A DNA stretch of 64,000 nucleotides from Linanthus parryae. Taxonomy: Eukaryota > Streptophyta > Magnoliopsida > Ericales > Polemoniaceae. Made by a program: the position numbers and the translations under genes. The stretch is taken from positions 138,379,927 to 138,443,926 of the forward strand of contig JALGPY010000002.1 in NCBI GenBank assembly GCA_023055425.1. Reading direction: 5' to 3'. Position 1 is the stretch's first letter; each line of letters opens with the position of its first letter. The notes beneath the pieces are model-generated. The model saw only the letters and a list, made by a program, of their open reading frames with translations, made no database searches and was not told the origin of the DNA. Below are positions 1 through 13,426 of the stretch, one piece after another.

Positions 1-1340
1 TCCGACTCGGACGAGACCGGGAGGGCGATGCTAAAACTAACGGCGGAAAATATCAAAAGTACAAAATCCCAACATATATATTACATACTACTAAACATTA
101 CAACACGTTCTCAAATCTTTCACACGTTTCTATTAATAAATTATGCTAACATTATTCATACTATTTACAACTTGTGACGGAACCTCCTTAGTGAGTCTCG
201 TACCCGGTCATGCCATAGTGTTATTCTTCTAAACCTGCAGGGGAAGGAAACAAGGACCGCGTCTTTTAAAATCAACATAAAGTACTGAGTAAGTAAACAC
301 CCGAGCTCGTTAAAAAGGAGGTGAGAGCATCATTTTATTTCATGTCAAGCCATAAGGAGGAATAAGTCAGAAAAGTATAAATCGATGATCAAATTAGGAG
401 TGCAAGGAAAACACTTATCTTTGAAATTTTCCTTGCTTTATAACGGGGAGTGATATCCCAATCTTCTTTTCTTTCTATTAATCAACGTTCTTGTCTTTAG
501 AAAAAGTATTATATTTCAACTTTGTTGATACGGGGAAGATCTAATATCACTACACATCCAAGACCTTAAGTGTCGGCACCCCTCTAAGACTACTCGCGGC
601 CAGAGAGGTGAGTACATGGGGCGACCCGACAGGCTGCGACCGGGTTAAAATAAACGGGTCGGGTGACTGCAGCCAACCACGACCAATCTTAAGAGAATAT
701 AGCGCTCCCTGTACAACTCTTTCCACTTTATATTATTTACGGATTAATATTGTTCGTGTGACAGTATCAAAGCAAGGTAACATCTTTAAATGATATGGAA
801 TACTCAAATAAAACATGTAAATCATAAACGCAGTTTGAGACAAGTATTAAAATCATATTATGACACGAAAAAAGCTAGGCACGCTAGTTTTGGCATATTT
901 ACTTACCTTGATCCTCATCAATCAGCACGTAAAGTCTCCTAGAATGTCACGTGGCCCACGTCTACAAACTTCTGACCTACACGTTACATTTATTTATTTG
1001 ATCACAAGTTTATCGACACAATTACGCAATTGTAAATTATTATAAGCCTAACAATTTTCATTTGAAATCTCTAGAATCTTACTATACATATTTTTAATAA
1101 TATTCTAAATTTTAATAATATACAGAAACCCATAAATTTAGTCCTTAATTTTTTAATACTTACTAAATAGTAATTTTTATTAACATATTTATTTCTAGGT
1201 AATTAAGAAATTAATTAATATTATTTAATTATCGATTTATTTATCAAATTTATAGAACTAATTATTTATAATAATTTTAGTGGACGAATTGAAGTTAGGA
1301 GAAATTATTCTTTTTATTAGTACAAATAAACGTTCGTTAT
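1..1340. other. Non-genic left flank
   Basis: AT-rich DNA outside the nested complex. I see no gene with exon signals or protein motifs; the short open frames at 608-793 and 860-1045 have no recognisable content. The last five bases (GTTAT, 1336-1340) are the left target-site duplication of element A and recur at 44330-44334. Confidence 0.7.
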
Positions 1341-1951
1341 TGTAGATAGTGCATTTCAAGCAGATCAACCAGTTTCCACGTGGCAGCTACCCAGGAGGTT
1401 TGATGGTACTCCAATATCACTCCATTATTGTCCTTAAATTCGCACTTATCCGTACGGGGACTGCGAGACATGGTCGCCCTCGATATTAACCGCGCGGGAG
1501 TTGTAGGGTTCAAGTGGCTTGGAGGTTAGAGTAAGGCACGTCGCGCGCGAACATCCTCATTCGCGCGCGACCCTTGTCAATTGCCTGATAGATCTGATGA
1601 TCACATGTCCTATATACACGGATAACCGTTGGGACATGCCCTACACACACAGATGATCGTGTAACGTTCCCTATATATACGGGTAACGTGCTATGAACAA
1701 GGCTGTTATCTCGCCATCAGTTACGGCCGCATTAACCCCTCGTAACGGTACTCCTATACCCTATATATAGGAACATTAGCCTTCCATTGCAGATCTCGGT
1801 TCTTTGGCTAATCATCATACTTTATCTCTCTCAGACACTTAGCAAGAGCTTGCTCTTTCCCCCTATACCCTTACTCTCACTCTCTGTGCTTGTTCTTATT
1901 CCCTACTACAGGTGTACATTAAGATCTTCCTAGAAGGATCCTCTGTACACA
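1341..1951 (+). repeat. 5' LTR of element A
   Basis: 611 bp, TG...CA ends. A TATA motif CTATATATAGG lies at 1761-1771. Several AACGG/CCGTT cores occur upstream; AACCGTTGGG at 1624-1633 read on the minus strand fits the YCYAACGGYY mitosis-specific-activator consensus. The LTR is followed at 1953 by TGGTGAACCC, the presumed primer-binding site. Confidence 0.92.
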
Positions 1952-2011
1952 TTGGTGAACCCGACGTGAACACTACGTTCAAACCTTTCAAGTTTTCTGC
2001 AACCAAGTCTC

Positions 2012-3579
2012 ATGAAGCTAACCCCCGTGAAGGCATCCCAGGAGCAACCGCGACACTTACTCTTACCTCGCCACCGACATTGATGTCCAAACGCAACCAA
2101 CACTTGGAAACAATCAAATCTTGGAGGCGATGAGTGAAACAATCAACACCCAAGCCAGGGTTATGCAGGCTCAATCTGCCCAGATAGCCCAGATTATGGC
2201 CATTCTGGGAGGGCTTGCGCAAAACTCCACTCAAGGAACTCTAGCTCTTCCAGGAGCAACCGCGACACTTACTCTTACCTCGCAGAACCAGCAACCACCT
2301 CTCCCTTTTGGGAACCCACCAGGACAGCCACCACTAACCCCAACATAGCGCGCATTTGTTGGAAACCTTTCCACCTACCCGTCTGCATACCCAGTGCTGC
2401 CGTCATATGCCACCGGAGTTCAAGCCAGTTCCACACCCCTTGTTTCATATGACCCCAACATGACCTACATACCTGGATTTTCTCCTACACCATCGTCGAC
2501 CCCAGGAGGAAGCGCACCCGCCATTGTGGCAGCTTTGAAGCAACACTTGGATAACTTCCTCGCGAACCATTGTTTCGCCGACACTGTCATCCCTAAATTC
2601 AATAGCGCGCCGCCAATCCCGCGCGACATCTACCTGATGCCTAACCCTGTTGGGTACAAGGCACCAAAATGGGAAAAATTTGATGAAATCAACGGAAATG
2701 TGCAACAGCACGTGATGCGATTCGTTGACATGATGGGACCACACGGGATTAACCCACGACTATTGATACGCGAGTTCCCAAATCCTTGGGACCATCGCGT
2801 ACAAATGGTACAGGACTCTTGAGGCGGGTTCTATCAAATCTTGGGAAGACATGGTCAAGAAGTTCTACACCAATTTCTTCCAGATTGAAGAGAAGGTCAC
2901 CACGATACACCTGTCGCACATGCACCAGAAGCATGATGAAGAAGGCGTCGCCTTCATAAAGAAGTTCAGGACCAAGTTGCTGGAGTGCCTAGATGAGGTG
3001 GCTTAGAGTCGCCTTGTTGAAATTTGTCTCCAGGGAATGTGAGACGAATACAAAGGTATGTTAATCAACTTGCAGATGCCTACCTTATTCAAATTGATTG
3101 ACTGTACCAGGAACATCGAACCCATCATGGAGACGCAGAAGTAGAGATACTCGAACGATCGAGCATCAGGGGGCTTTGGTTTCAAATGCGGGAGGCTCAA
3201 CTACAAGCGAGGGCGAGAGGCTGAGGTGAATGCAGTCTCAATTAACAAACAACAACGAGTTACGCCAAAGGAAGCGCCCCCATTGCCTTGTTCGATTGGG
3301 GAGATAACAAGCCTATGCAAGCAGTGGCTGAAAGATGGGGTCTTACCTGCACTTGAGAGTAGACCCACCGCAGACCAATTAAGGGACCCAAAGTGGTGTG
3401 AGTACCACGGTCGGGTGATGCACCTAATGAAAGAATGCAGGAAATTAAAGTGGCTGGTGGATAGAAAGATGAGGGAAGGGGAGTTGATCATTGACGACCC
3501 AACTAAAGATGTGCGCAACAATTCGTTGCCATCCCATTCGGAGCAAGAACCAAAAGGAAAAGAAGCGGCTAGTGCATGA
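2012..3579 (+). pseudogene. Degenerate gag of element A
   Basis: Gag-like frames in several pieces, collinear with the gag of element B. The coiled N-terminal segment is in the frame from 2121, the capsid-like segment at 2394-2822 (shares LMPNPVGYKAPKW with B), and the C-terminal segment at 3226-3579. The last piece holds the variant zinc knuckle C-x2-H-x4-H-x4-C in the context DPKWCEYHG. In-frame stops (2346, 2819, 3004) and frame changes break the reading frame, so no full Gag is made. A 34-bp stretch is duplicated at 2038-2071 and 2250-2283. The frame stops at 3577-3579, where B continues into protease, so A's gag ends before the protease. Confidence 0.8.
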
Positions 3580-3820
3580 TCTCGTGACGTCACGGGGTTG
3601 CAACAACTCCCAAAATGATCAATATGCAATGAACTGAAAAAGTATGACCACTAAACTGTTTCTTGAAAACGTGTGATGTATTATGCTAATCTCCTCACAA
3701 GGATTCTATTAATGGCAAATGACTCTCTCATATGAGAGATTTCTTATCAATTTCTCGCGCGTTATTTACCTTGTTGCTCTGCTTACAATAATTTATAATC
3801 AATTGTTTGCCTCTCGATCT
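3580..3820. other. Junction where pol is missing in element A
   Basis: Right after gag the sequence passes to material resembling what follows pol in element B, including the inverted motif CTCTCATATGAGAG near 3723-3736 (B has CTCCCATATGAGAG near 31250 and 31280). No trace of pol is seen, so the whole protease-to-integrase block is absent. Confidence 0.6.
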
Positions 3821-4554
3821 AAGCCTATCTGTCTAGATAGCAGCAGCATGCGATACTAAGCCTATCTGTCTAGATATCAGCGAAATGCGATACAAGCCTA
3901 TCTGTCTAGATAGCAGAAACATGCAATACTAGGCCTATCTGTCTTGATAGCAGCGACATGCGATACAAGCCTATCTATCTAGATAGCGGCAACATGCGAT
4001 ACTAAGCCTATCTGTCTAGATAGCAGCAAAATTATATGCTTAGATAGGCGAACCTAGACCTACTGTTAAGTGAAAACTATCTCTGATTAAGTCTTCCTAG
4101 ATGGTGACTTTTATCGTATAAAATATTATGATCTGTTTGGATAAATAGCGAAATTCGATGAAGGCCATATTCTCAGGCTGCATCGATATGCAAACTTAAG
4201 CGTATCTGTCCACATAGCAGTGAACTTGATACAAGTCTATCTTTTTAAGATAGCAACGCTTATAAGTTTCTCTCTCTAGGAAAGCAATGCGCGAACTCAA
4301 GTCTATCTGTCTAGATAGCACCAATACGCAAGTAAAAGCTTATCTATTTAGATATCAAAGACTATCTACCCACATAACATCAATGCATGAGTTTAAGTCT
4401 TTACATTTAGACAGTAGTACTTGCTTAAGATGGTGCGATATGCGAGCCTAAACCTATCTGTTTAGATAAACATCACTTTGGTAGCACTGGTACGCGATTA
4501 AAAGCCTATCTAACTCAATGATAGCAATATTGGAGGTTATGACTTCAGACATAC
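3821..4554 (+). repeat. Tandem hairpin array of element A
   Basis: Six units of 36-37 bp start at 3821, 3858, 3894, 3931, 3967 and 4004, each with the dyad CTATCTGTCTAGATAG followed by CAGCRRCATGCGATAC-like sequence. More diverged units run on to the Sirevirus insertion point at 4560 (for example around 4233, 4305, 4340 and 4455). The same kind of array is present in element B at 31421-32345 with a different unit length. No open reading frame of interest. Confidence 0.85.
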
Positions 4555-4559
4555 AAGCC

Positions 4560-5782
4560 CGTAAGTTCAATCCAGTTTCAAGAATTGAAATAGCTAGTCT
4601 ATTTCAAGGCCTCGAAATAGCTTTCAAAGCCTTGAAACTGACTGTTCTTTATATGCATGAGCTTTGGGGGAGTTTCTGATCTTAATTAAACTCTTAAACC
4701 CCTTTGCTTGATTAGTTGATACTTGATGATGAAAGACGTAGTATTTTGGCAGTGTTTACAATATCTAACATCATCTGTTCGACTCATTTTTGCAGGCATT
4801 TTGTTTCCTATTTTTCAGGTATTGTTTCCTAACCTCAGTTTTGCAGGAAAGGAAATTATATGATGAATTGATTCTGTGATCAATTCTGCTATGTTTGGAA
4901 GTTTCCTAACAGTTGTTCATACAATATCAAGTATCCTTGAATACATTGATCAAACTATCTGTTGGAGAAGCTGTTGAGAAGTAAAAGTTGAAACTACAAA
5001 ATAGGAAGTTTGTTAAAGAGAAGATCCTGAAGATCTTAATTTCAAACTACTCTATAAAAAGACGGAAAACAGAAGCATTGCAACGGGAAAACTAGCAGAG
5101 ACACTCAAAAACATTCAAGTTTGACAAGCAACAAACAAGCAAATTCATCACTCTCAATCCAATCATCAGAAGAACACTGCATACTCACTGCAGATTCAGT
5201 TCTAGTGTTCTTCTCTTCTGAACTTCATTTGTATATCATTTTGATAATACTTATAGTTCTTATTCTCAAGGATTTTTCAAAGTGAACAATAGAGAATTCT
5301 TAGTTAATCAGATAGCTACTAGATAGGTTAGTGAGAACCACAAGCTCTAACAGAGTAAGGCATCTCTCTGTGCTTGAGATCTAGGGCTTAGCTGTGGATT
5401 AATAAGAATTGTGTTGAAAACCCTGAAGGGAGAAGATACCTGAGGTAGAGACGTAGTTCCAAGTGAATTGAACTCTATATATCTTGTGTCTCTTGCGTTT
5501 ACTTTTCAGTTCCATACTTAGAACTTTTTCATCATTCAAAACAGTTTCATTTCAAGGGTTTGAAACTCTTTTCAAGGCCTTCAAATAGACTTATTCTTTT
5601 TATACTCTACCAGTTTTCATTCCAAGATCTTGAAACTCATTTCAAGGCCTTGAATCACCTTACAAATCTTTTGAAACCACTATTCTTGAAAATTTAGCAA
5701 AAGTTTTCATACTCTATTCAACCCCCCCCCCCCCGCTTCTAGAGTATTGATCATGTATTTCTACCTACTGTACACTCCTTAA
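4560..5782 (+). repeat. 5' LTR of the Sirevirus-type element
   Basis: 1223 bp, matching 13427-14644 along its length. Terminal bases are eroded: CGTAAG at the start where TGTAAG is expected, CTTAA at the end where the 3' copy has CTTCA. A run of 13 C lies at 5722-5734 just before CTTCTAGAG near the 3' end. Several copies of the TTTCAAGGCCTTGAAA-like palindrome occur at 4601-4640 and 5550-5660. Confidence 0.9.
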
Positions 5783-5919
5783 ATTGATATCAGAGCTTGG
5801 ATCACTGCATAGATTTAACCATCTTGTGATTACGAGTACTGTAGGTGATGGTGGTTTCTCTCAGGTAAGAGCATCTAACGGACCTCCTCTCTTCTGTGGA
5901 GACACTTTTGTCCACTGAA

Positions 5920-7690
5920 AAGCTTTGATGAAAATGTTCATCATTGATCAAGATATGGAACTATGAAATATCATTCATAACGGTCCTCACACTTTCTATA
6001 CAGAGAAAGATGGGGTTAGAACTCCCAAATATGAAGATACTCTCTCCACTTCTAAGTTAGAATAATTTTCCAAAAGTTATAAAGCTATTAATCTCTTAGA
6101 TTGTGCTTTGAGTGCATATGAGTTTAACAGGATCTCAGGTTGCAAGACTGCCAAGGAAATCAGAGATAAGCTTGTGGTGACCTTTGAAGGAACCATTCAA
6201 GTCAAGCAAACCAAGAGCAACATATATCTCAGGCAATATGAGCTATTCAAGATGAATGGAGATGTGTCAATCAGAGACATGTTCAAAAGATTCACTGACA
6301 TTGTCAACAATATTGATTCGTTGGGAAAACACATTTCCAATGAAGAAAAGGCTAGAAGGATTCTGAGAAGTCTTCCAAAGGTAAAATGGGAACCAAAGAC
6401 TACTGCTATTGAGGAAGCTCAAGATCTCTCATTACTTCAACTTGATGACCTACAAGGAAAGCTCCTTACACATGAAATATCCATTTTAAGTTCATGGTGA
6501 ACTACCAGAAGGTGTCAAGAACCTATCTCTCAAGGAAAAGGAGAATGAACCATTTCAAATCCTTGAAACTGAAGATGATGATGAAGATCCATTTGCTTTG
6601 ATTTCCAAAGCCTTGACCAGAATTCTTAAAACGAAGAAGAACTTTCGTAACAAGGACTTAAGCAGAGACAGAAATAAATCCTCCAGTAGCAAAGATTACA
6701 AAGGTAAATCTTATTCACATGGTAATAAGCCTAAAGTCATAAATTTCTTTGCGTGCGGTGATGCAGGACACTTCGATCAGAGATTGTGAACACAAAAAGA
6801 GAAAGAACTTTCAGAATAAAGACCACGATAGAAGAAACAAAGCTATGATAGCATCCTGGAGTGATTCAGAAACCTCAAGTGACTCTGAATCTGAAAAAGA
6901 ACATGCCAACCTCTGATTTATGGCCAAGCATGATGAAATTTTTGAAAAGAACATTGAGGTTATGGTAAACTGCTTGATTTCAAAACCAAAGAAGCCCTCT
7001 CTGATTATATTAGAATAATTAATTCTTTTAAATGAAGAGGACTATCTGAAAGAGATTAGAGTTTTGAAAGAAAAATTTCATGAGCAAGCAAAAGAAAACT
7101 TGCATCTTGTTTGCCTGAATCAGAATCTTGAAATCTCTCAAAAGAAAACAAATAGTGATTTCAAGTCCTTGAAAACCAGTTTCAAGTCCTTGAAAACACA
7201 AGCCAAGGAAGTAGTCACTGAAAAATCTATATCGAGTAACAACATTGTTAATTTAAAACATCAAGTTGATGAATTAGATAAACAAAAGACTACTCTAACT
7301 AAGAAACTTAAAGAATTTGTATTATTCAAAACAAGACTTGCAGGCTCAGAAAACAACTTGAACTTGATTCTTGGAGATAGCTTAAAGTCTGTTCACAAAA
7401 ATTGTATTTGATACAATCCAAATTTTCCCAAAAAGAACAATACCCGATTTGTGAAAGCAGGAAGAAGAACATCTCCTAAATATCATTACTGCAATAAGAT
7501 TGGTCATGTTAAAATGACTTGTCCTTTTAGAAGAAGAGACCCCCACATAATGAGGAATACTTTTCCATTCCAACTCAGAGGACAAGTTAGACAGATTTGG
7601 GTTCCTTAAGGGGTTAGACCACCTAACATGGTTGACCATGAATATGAATCTAAATTCAGCACTTGCTCTAACAGATGGGTGAGGCACTTA
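5920..7690 (+). pseudogene. Sirevirus gag (degenerate)
   Basis: Best piece 6108-6500 encodes a Copia Gag segment with the family pattern of long helices (SNEEKARRILRSLP near its end). A basic stretch and knuckle-like FFACGDAGHF follow near 6740-6780. A coiled, lysine-rich region spans 7064-7411, and a second knuckle of C-x2-C-x4-H-x4-C type (CNKIGHVKMTC) lies near 7480-7515. The long coiled extension is typical of Sirevirus Gag. Stops (for example 5966, 6498, 6787, 7033 and 7409) and frame changes break the frame, so it is not functional. The gag-pol boundary is not marked by a clean stop. Confidence 0.75.
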
Positions 7691-10600
7691 ATGGTGTTTG
7701 CAGGTTGTCACCAAGATCAAAGACCATAAATGGTTTATGGACAGTGGTTGCTCAAGACACATGAGTGGAAAGAGATCTATATTATCATAAATGAAAGAGA
7801 AATCTGAAGGGTCAATTACACTTGGTGACAAAGGAAAATACAGCATTCTTGGTATTGGTAAAGTTGGTAGAGATTCTAAAAAGTTCCATTTCTGATGTAT
7901 ATCTAGTTGATGGTTTGAAATTCTATTTGCTTAGTGAGATTTGTGATAATGGCAACAAGGTTATCTTTGAAAAAGAGAAATGTGTGGTGCAAGATGAGAA
8001 ATATTTCAATTGCATCCTCACTGCCTCTAGATCAAACAATGTTTATACTTTTCAAACTAACAAAGTTGCAGGAGAAAAATTGAAGTGTCTCAAGGCCTTG
8101 AAAGAAGATTGAAAGCTTTGGAATATAAAGTTGGGACACATTATCTTGCATACCTTGTAAAATCTGGTTTCCTAGAACTTAGTAAGAGTTCTACCCTCTA
8201 TCAAGTTCAAATATTAAGAATTATGCAAGGCATGTGCACAAGGAAAGGAAACTAGAAGCGCATTCAAACCAAAGAAATTTGTAAGTACTAATAGACCCAT
8301 TGAATTATTGCATATGGATCTATGTGGTCCTATGAGAACTCCAACTCCAAATGGTAAGAAGTACATGCTTGTTATTGTAGATGGTTTTTCTAGATATACT
8401 TGGGTTATGTTTCTTAGAGAAAAATCTGAAGCTCTCACTGAATTTTCAAAGCTTTGTAGAGAACTTCAAAACTTAAAAAAAACAACCTATTGCTTCAATA
8501 AGAAGTGATCATGGGAGAGAGTTTGATCAATCAGATTTTGATGTATTCTGTTCTAAGTATGGTATCTCTCACAACTTTTCTGCTCCTAGAACTCCTCAAC
8601 AGAATGGAGTTGTTGAAAGAAAGAACATGACCTTTGAAGACATGTCAAGAACAATGCTTCTCGAAAACAGATTGCCAAAGAATTATTGGGTAGAAGCTGT
8701 GAATACAGCAAACTATATTCTTAACAGGTGCTTGATCAGAACTATTCTGAAGAAGACCCCTTATGAGCTGTTCAAAGGAAGAAAGCAAAACATTTATTAC
8801 TTCAAACCTTTTGGTTGTACTTGTTTTGTCGACAATAATGGTAAGGACAATCTTGGTAAGTTTGATGCAAGAAGAGATGAAGGTATTTTTATTGGCTATT
8901 CACAGACAAGCAAATCCTATAGGGTTTATCATAATAGAACCAAGCTTGTTCAAGAAAGCATTCATGTTATATTTGATGAAAGCTATGATGGTTCTCTGAG
9001 TGATTGGTTTTGCATATCTCAATCTGAACAAGCATGATTCAGATACTGAAGAAGAATCCTAAAAAAGATCCAAGGAAATGTCACGGGAACAAAGCAGGCA
9101 TTTTCAAGGCCTTGAAACTAAGGTTCAAATCCTTGAAACAGAATCTCCAGAGAAGACATCATAACAAGCCTCGACTTCAAGTTCTCAAAGACTTGAAAAA
9201 CAAATTGGAGAGCCAGAAACTTGGACACCAAGGAAGAGATTTAAATATCTCTCATCTCATCCTGTTGATAACATTATTTTTGAATGAACCACTGGTACAC
9301 AAACTAGATTACAGTTGAAAAATCATTGTGCTTTTAATGCTTTTATCTCTCTTATAGAACCTAAAACTTGAAGGAAGCTTTACAAGAAGCAGACTGGATT
9401 ATAGGTATACACAGTGAACTCAATGAGTTTGAAAGGAACAAGGTTTGGAATATAGTTCCTCCACCAAGAAATCAGTATGTCATTGGCACCTGATGGGTAA
9501 TCAGAAACAAGTTAGATGAGAATGGAAATGTAATCAGGAAAAAAGCTAGATTGGTAGCTTAAGGATACAATCAAGAAGAAGGTATTGACTATGAAGAAAC
9601 ATTTGCTCCTCTTGCCAGCTTAGAAGCAATTAGAATTCTACTTGCATTTGCATCTCACAAGAACATGTAACTTTTTCAAATGGATGTGAAGTGTGCTTTT
9701 TTAAATGGCTATTTACAAGAATAATTTTATGTTGCTCAACCTCCAGATTTTGAAAATGACAAGATTCCATATCATGTTTAAAAACTAGACAAGGCTCTTT
9801 ATGGTTTGAAACAAGCTCCAAGAGCTTGGTATGAAAGATTGTCAAAGTTTCTACTTGAAAATGATTTCAAAAGAGGATTAGTAGATAAGTATATTTTCAT
9901 AAAGACTCATGCTAAAGACATGCTTGTAGTTCAAATATATGTGGATGATATTGTTTTTGGAGCTACTAATGATCTTCTGTGCAAGGAATTATCAAGTCAT
10001 ATGAGCAGGGAATTTGAAATGAGCTAGATGGGAATTTGTTTCTTTGATTTCAAATTCATCAGATGAAGAAAGACATATTCCTACATCAAAGCAAGTATAC
10101 AAGAGACTTGCTAACCAAGTATAATATGTCTTAGTCCAAAGAGAATAAGACCCTCATGAGTTCAACACTGTCTCTAGACAAAGATGAATCTCGTAAGAGT
10201 GTGAATGTGAAAGAGTATAGAGGCATTATTGGATCATTACTCTACCTGACAGATAGCAGACAAGATATCATGTTTATTGTATGTATGTGTGATAGATTTC
10301 AAGCTGATCCTAAAGAATCACACTTGACTGCAGTTAAGAGAATATTTAGATATCTCAATGGTACCAAAGACTTAGGGCTTTGGTATCCTAAACAATCTAA
10401 CTTCTCTTTGTGTGGCTATTCAGATGCTGACTTTGTAGGATATAAAGTTGATAGAAAGAGTACATCAGGATGTTGTCAATTTATTGGATCATCTTTTCTT
10501 CAGCTGACATTCAAAGAAGCAAAACTCAGTGGCACAATCAACAGTAGAAGCTGAATACATAGCAGCTGGAGCTTGCTGTTCACAAGTTTTATGTATAGCA

Positions 10601-10885
10601 CAAAAAATAAGAGACCTTGGATTTGATATCATAGATATACCTATCAAGTGTGACAACACGAGTGCAATATCAATTACAAAGAATCTAGTTCAGCATTCAA
10701 GAACAAAGCATATTGATGTCAGACATCACTTCATCTGAGATCATGCTGAAAAAGGTGATATTGTTCTTGAATATGTTACTACTAACTTGCAATTTGCAGA
10801 TATCTTCACTAAAACATTGCCAGATGAAAGATTATCAGCCTTAAGATTGGAATTGGGCATGCTAAATAAAGAAGCATTGGTTTAG
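7690..10885 (+). pseudogene. Sirevirus pol: protease, integrase, RT, RNase H (degenerate)
   Basis: Copia order is visible in broken frames. The protease motif WFMDSGCSRHM is near 7733-7765. The integrase core starts in 8308-8508 with LCGPM and DGFSRYTWV, continues in 8627-9037, and contains a frame change at the A-run near 8475. RT pieces are at 9380-10050, including ALYGLKQAPRAWYERL (9797-9845) and the catalytic YVDD (near 9940-9951). RNase H is at 10156-10740, including STSGCCQF and AQSTVEAEY. Many in-frame stops (for example 9492, 9559, 9670 and 9721) confirm decay. The order integrase before RT is the Copia arrangement. Confidence 0.85.
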
Positions 10886-11324
10886 GGTGAGAATCAGGTA
10901 AGTATTATGTGTTTCAAAGGTTTGAACTGATTTTCAAATCCTTGAAAATCTTTTCAAAGCTTTGAGTATATGTGATTTCAGTCATACATCGTATCCATGA
11001 AACCAATTCCAAAGCCTTGAAAATAAGACTGTATGCTAGTTAGTCAATAATTTGGATCTTTCAATGTTGGGTGTTATCTTTGTAGATAATTTCTCAATGT
11101 TGCTCCTTAATTTTTTCAGATACCCCTTTTCAGCCAAAATAGTATTATGTCTTTTATTTCCAACGGCACACACAAAATTTGAATCTTTTTGATTCAGCAA
11201 ATCTTCAAATATGAGGAAGAATATTTAGTTTCCTTTTCAAACTGAAACTCTCTTTAATTTATCTTCTTCTTTCTTTATCTCCTTCGTATCTATCCTACCT
11301 CTCTCTTCTTCTCCCCAAACCCTA

Positions 11325-13068
11325 ATGAGAACTAGAAGATCCTCTGAAAGAATTAATATGGTTGGTGGTTCAAAGGCTGGCACGTAGAAGAAAATAAAGG
11401 TCACTGTGGAAGAGGTTCAGACCATCAGTGGGGATTCCATTTCAAAGACTCCAACATCAGAAGACATGGCACCTCCTCCTACCAATAATAAGGCAAAGAA
11501 AGATCAGACACCAGTGTCCAGCAAGGAGAAAAAGGCAGTGGAGTCTGCTCAAGAAAAACAGAAACGGATTCAGATTGGCAGCCAAGAAGGTGAAGAAGAA
11601 GGCTGACAAAGCAGACAAAGGAAAAGGAAAATAAAACGTGACAGAAGATGAACCAGAGGATGAACAAGAGGAGAAAATTGAGAAAGAACTACAGATCTAT
11701 TCAGAGAATAAGAAATCCACTGGTAAGAAATTAGCCCTTCATAGTACATGGTTCATTACTCATGTTGCTAGAGGTCAATGGCTAGATGGATTTGCTTCTA
11801 GACCAGTTGCATTCTGTAGTATGATCAATATTCATATGTTACATGGTATGAATCTGAAGTGTATCAAAATGTTGAAGAAAAGCTCTCTTTGGTTTGTTCT
11901 AAACCCTCCAGAGTTAGCCTACCCCAAACTCACCATATTCTTTTACCTAAACATGAAACAACTCATGAAAACTGCAAATATGGTAATTCAGACCAAAGTT
12001 GCTGGTATTGATATGGAACTAGATCACTCTGAGTTTGCCAATGTTCTAGGTTGCCCTAAGAGGTATGATACGAGTAACTATCCTCCAAAGAGCGAAGCCC
12101 TGAAATAGCAAAAGAAGAGTTCTTTTTACCCAATACCCCTACCTCATCCAAGCAGTTAACACACTCTGTCTGACTGTTGAAGCCAAAATTTTGTTTACAA
12201 TAATACTCAAAGGAGCTGATCAATGATAGGGTGTTGCACTTAATGTATTTGGTTATGCATTGTAATGAAGTTGATCTTCCAAAGCTTGTAATGGAACACA
12301 TGTTGTATAGCCAAACCAATTAGAGAAAACACCCCTTGCCATATGCCAATTTGCTCACCTCTTTATTCCTACAATTTGAAATGCCAACTGATAGGGAAGA
12401 GACTATTACTACTAGGTTTGGTATGTTCAATGAGAAGGCAATTGAAAAGATTGGAGTGGTGAAAACCAGTGCTAAGACTTGGAAGCTATACTCAGATGGA
12501 TGGACTTGGAAGCTCCAAGAAATTTCTCAAACCCAAGACCTTGACCCCTAATTCAAGCCAAACCTCTCAGCCTCAAGATAACTCCTTGGTTCTTTAGAAG
12601 ATGGAAGGACTTCAGATGGACATTGATGAAGTGTAGTTGAATCAACATGGGTTTGACACTGATCTTAGGCAGGTGAAGTACATGGTTTAAAATATGTTCA
12701 GAAGTATTACAGTGTTTGATGAGCCTGAAGAAGTGTCTCAAGCGGCAAAGAGTACCAAAAAGGCTGATTCAGCAAAGGATCTGCTCTGTGAACACTCAAC
12801 TCAGGAAGAGGCTGCACAGGTAAAAGATAAAGGAAAGCAGGTGGTTGATGAACTAGCTGGAGATCAAGAGGAAGAAGTGGACAGTCCAGATTCACGAGCA
12901 CTACTTATAGATCTCAAGAATAAGAAATCAAAGAAGACAAATGTTCCAGAAATTGTGATTGCTACTGATTTGTTTGAGGGAGAAGGTAAAAATGATGTTG
13001 ATGTGGCACAACCAGAAGAAGAACAGGTTGATGATGATGAGGGAAATAGTCAGGAAGAAAATGCATAG
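11325..13068 (+). pseudogene. Post-pol (envelope-like) frame of the Sirevirus
   Basis: An additional coding region lies between RNase H and the 3' LTR, where Sireviruses carry an envelope-like gene. Starts at an ATG at 11325 (MRTRRSSER) with a stop at 11386, then passes through frames 11406-11606, 11638-12108, 12336-12551 and 12694-13068. The N-terminal part is charged and lysine/glutamate rich, the middle part is more globular (RGQWLDGFASRPVAF), and the C-terminal part is acidic. No clear transmembrane segment or fusion motif is visible, so its role is inferred only from position. Broken by stops and frameshifts. Confidence 0.6.
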
Positions 13069-13426
13069 TAGCAAGGAGATGAAGACCCAACCCCTTAACT
13101 CTTGCCTACTATTTCTTCTCCTTTTCAAGGCCTTGAAATCCCTTTCAAAGTCTTGAACGTTTCATCTTATCAAACAGTCTTTTAAAGTCTTTTAAAAAAC
13201 ATTGATTCAACATCTTCTCATTCTTTTTGATGAAAGTCAAAAATGGGGCGAAATCTAGGTTTTTAATTATCTGAACTTTGATGTTATGTGGTACTTTCGG
13301 CAAATTAATAAGTTGGATTTATCTTAGATATCATGTGCTATATATTTGACTATATGCTAATGAGTATTTTTTGCAGAATCACAGTATCAAACAGATTGTG
13401 GTTTTGTCTTTCATCAAGGGGGAGAT
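13069..13426 (+). other. Sirevirus 3' untranslated region and polypurine tract
   Basis: No coding content. Holds two copies of the TTTCAAGGCCTTGAAA-like palindrome at 13122-13158 and ends in the polypurine tract AAGGGGGAGAT (13416-13426) directly before the 3' LTR, the expected plus-strand primer. Confidence 0.75.

Noticed and set aside
608..1045. Two 61-codon frames in the left flank
   Set aside because: No domain, no splice context and low coding signal.
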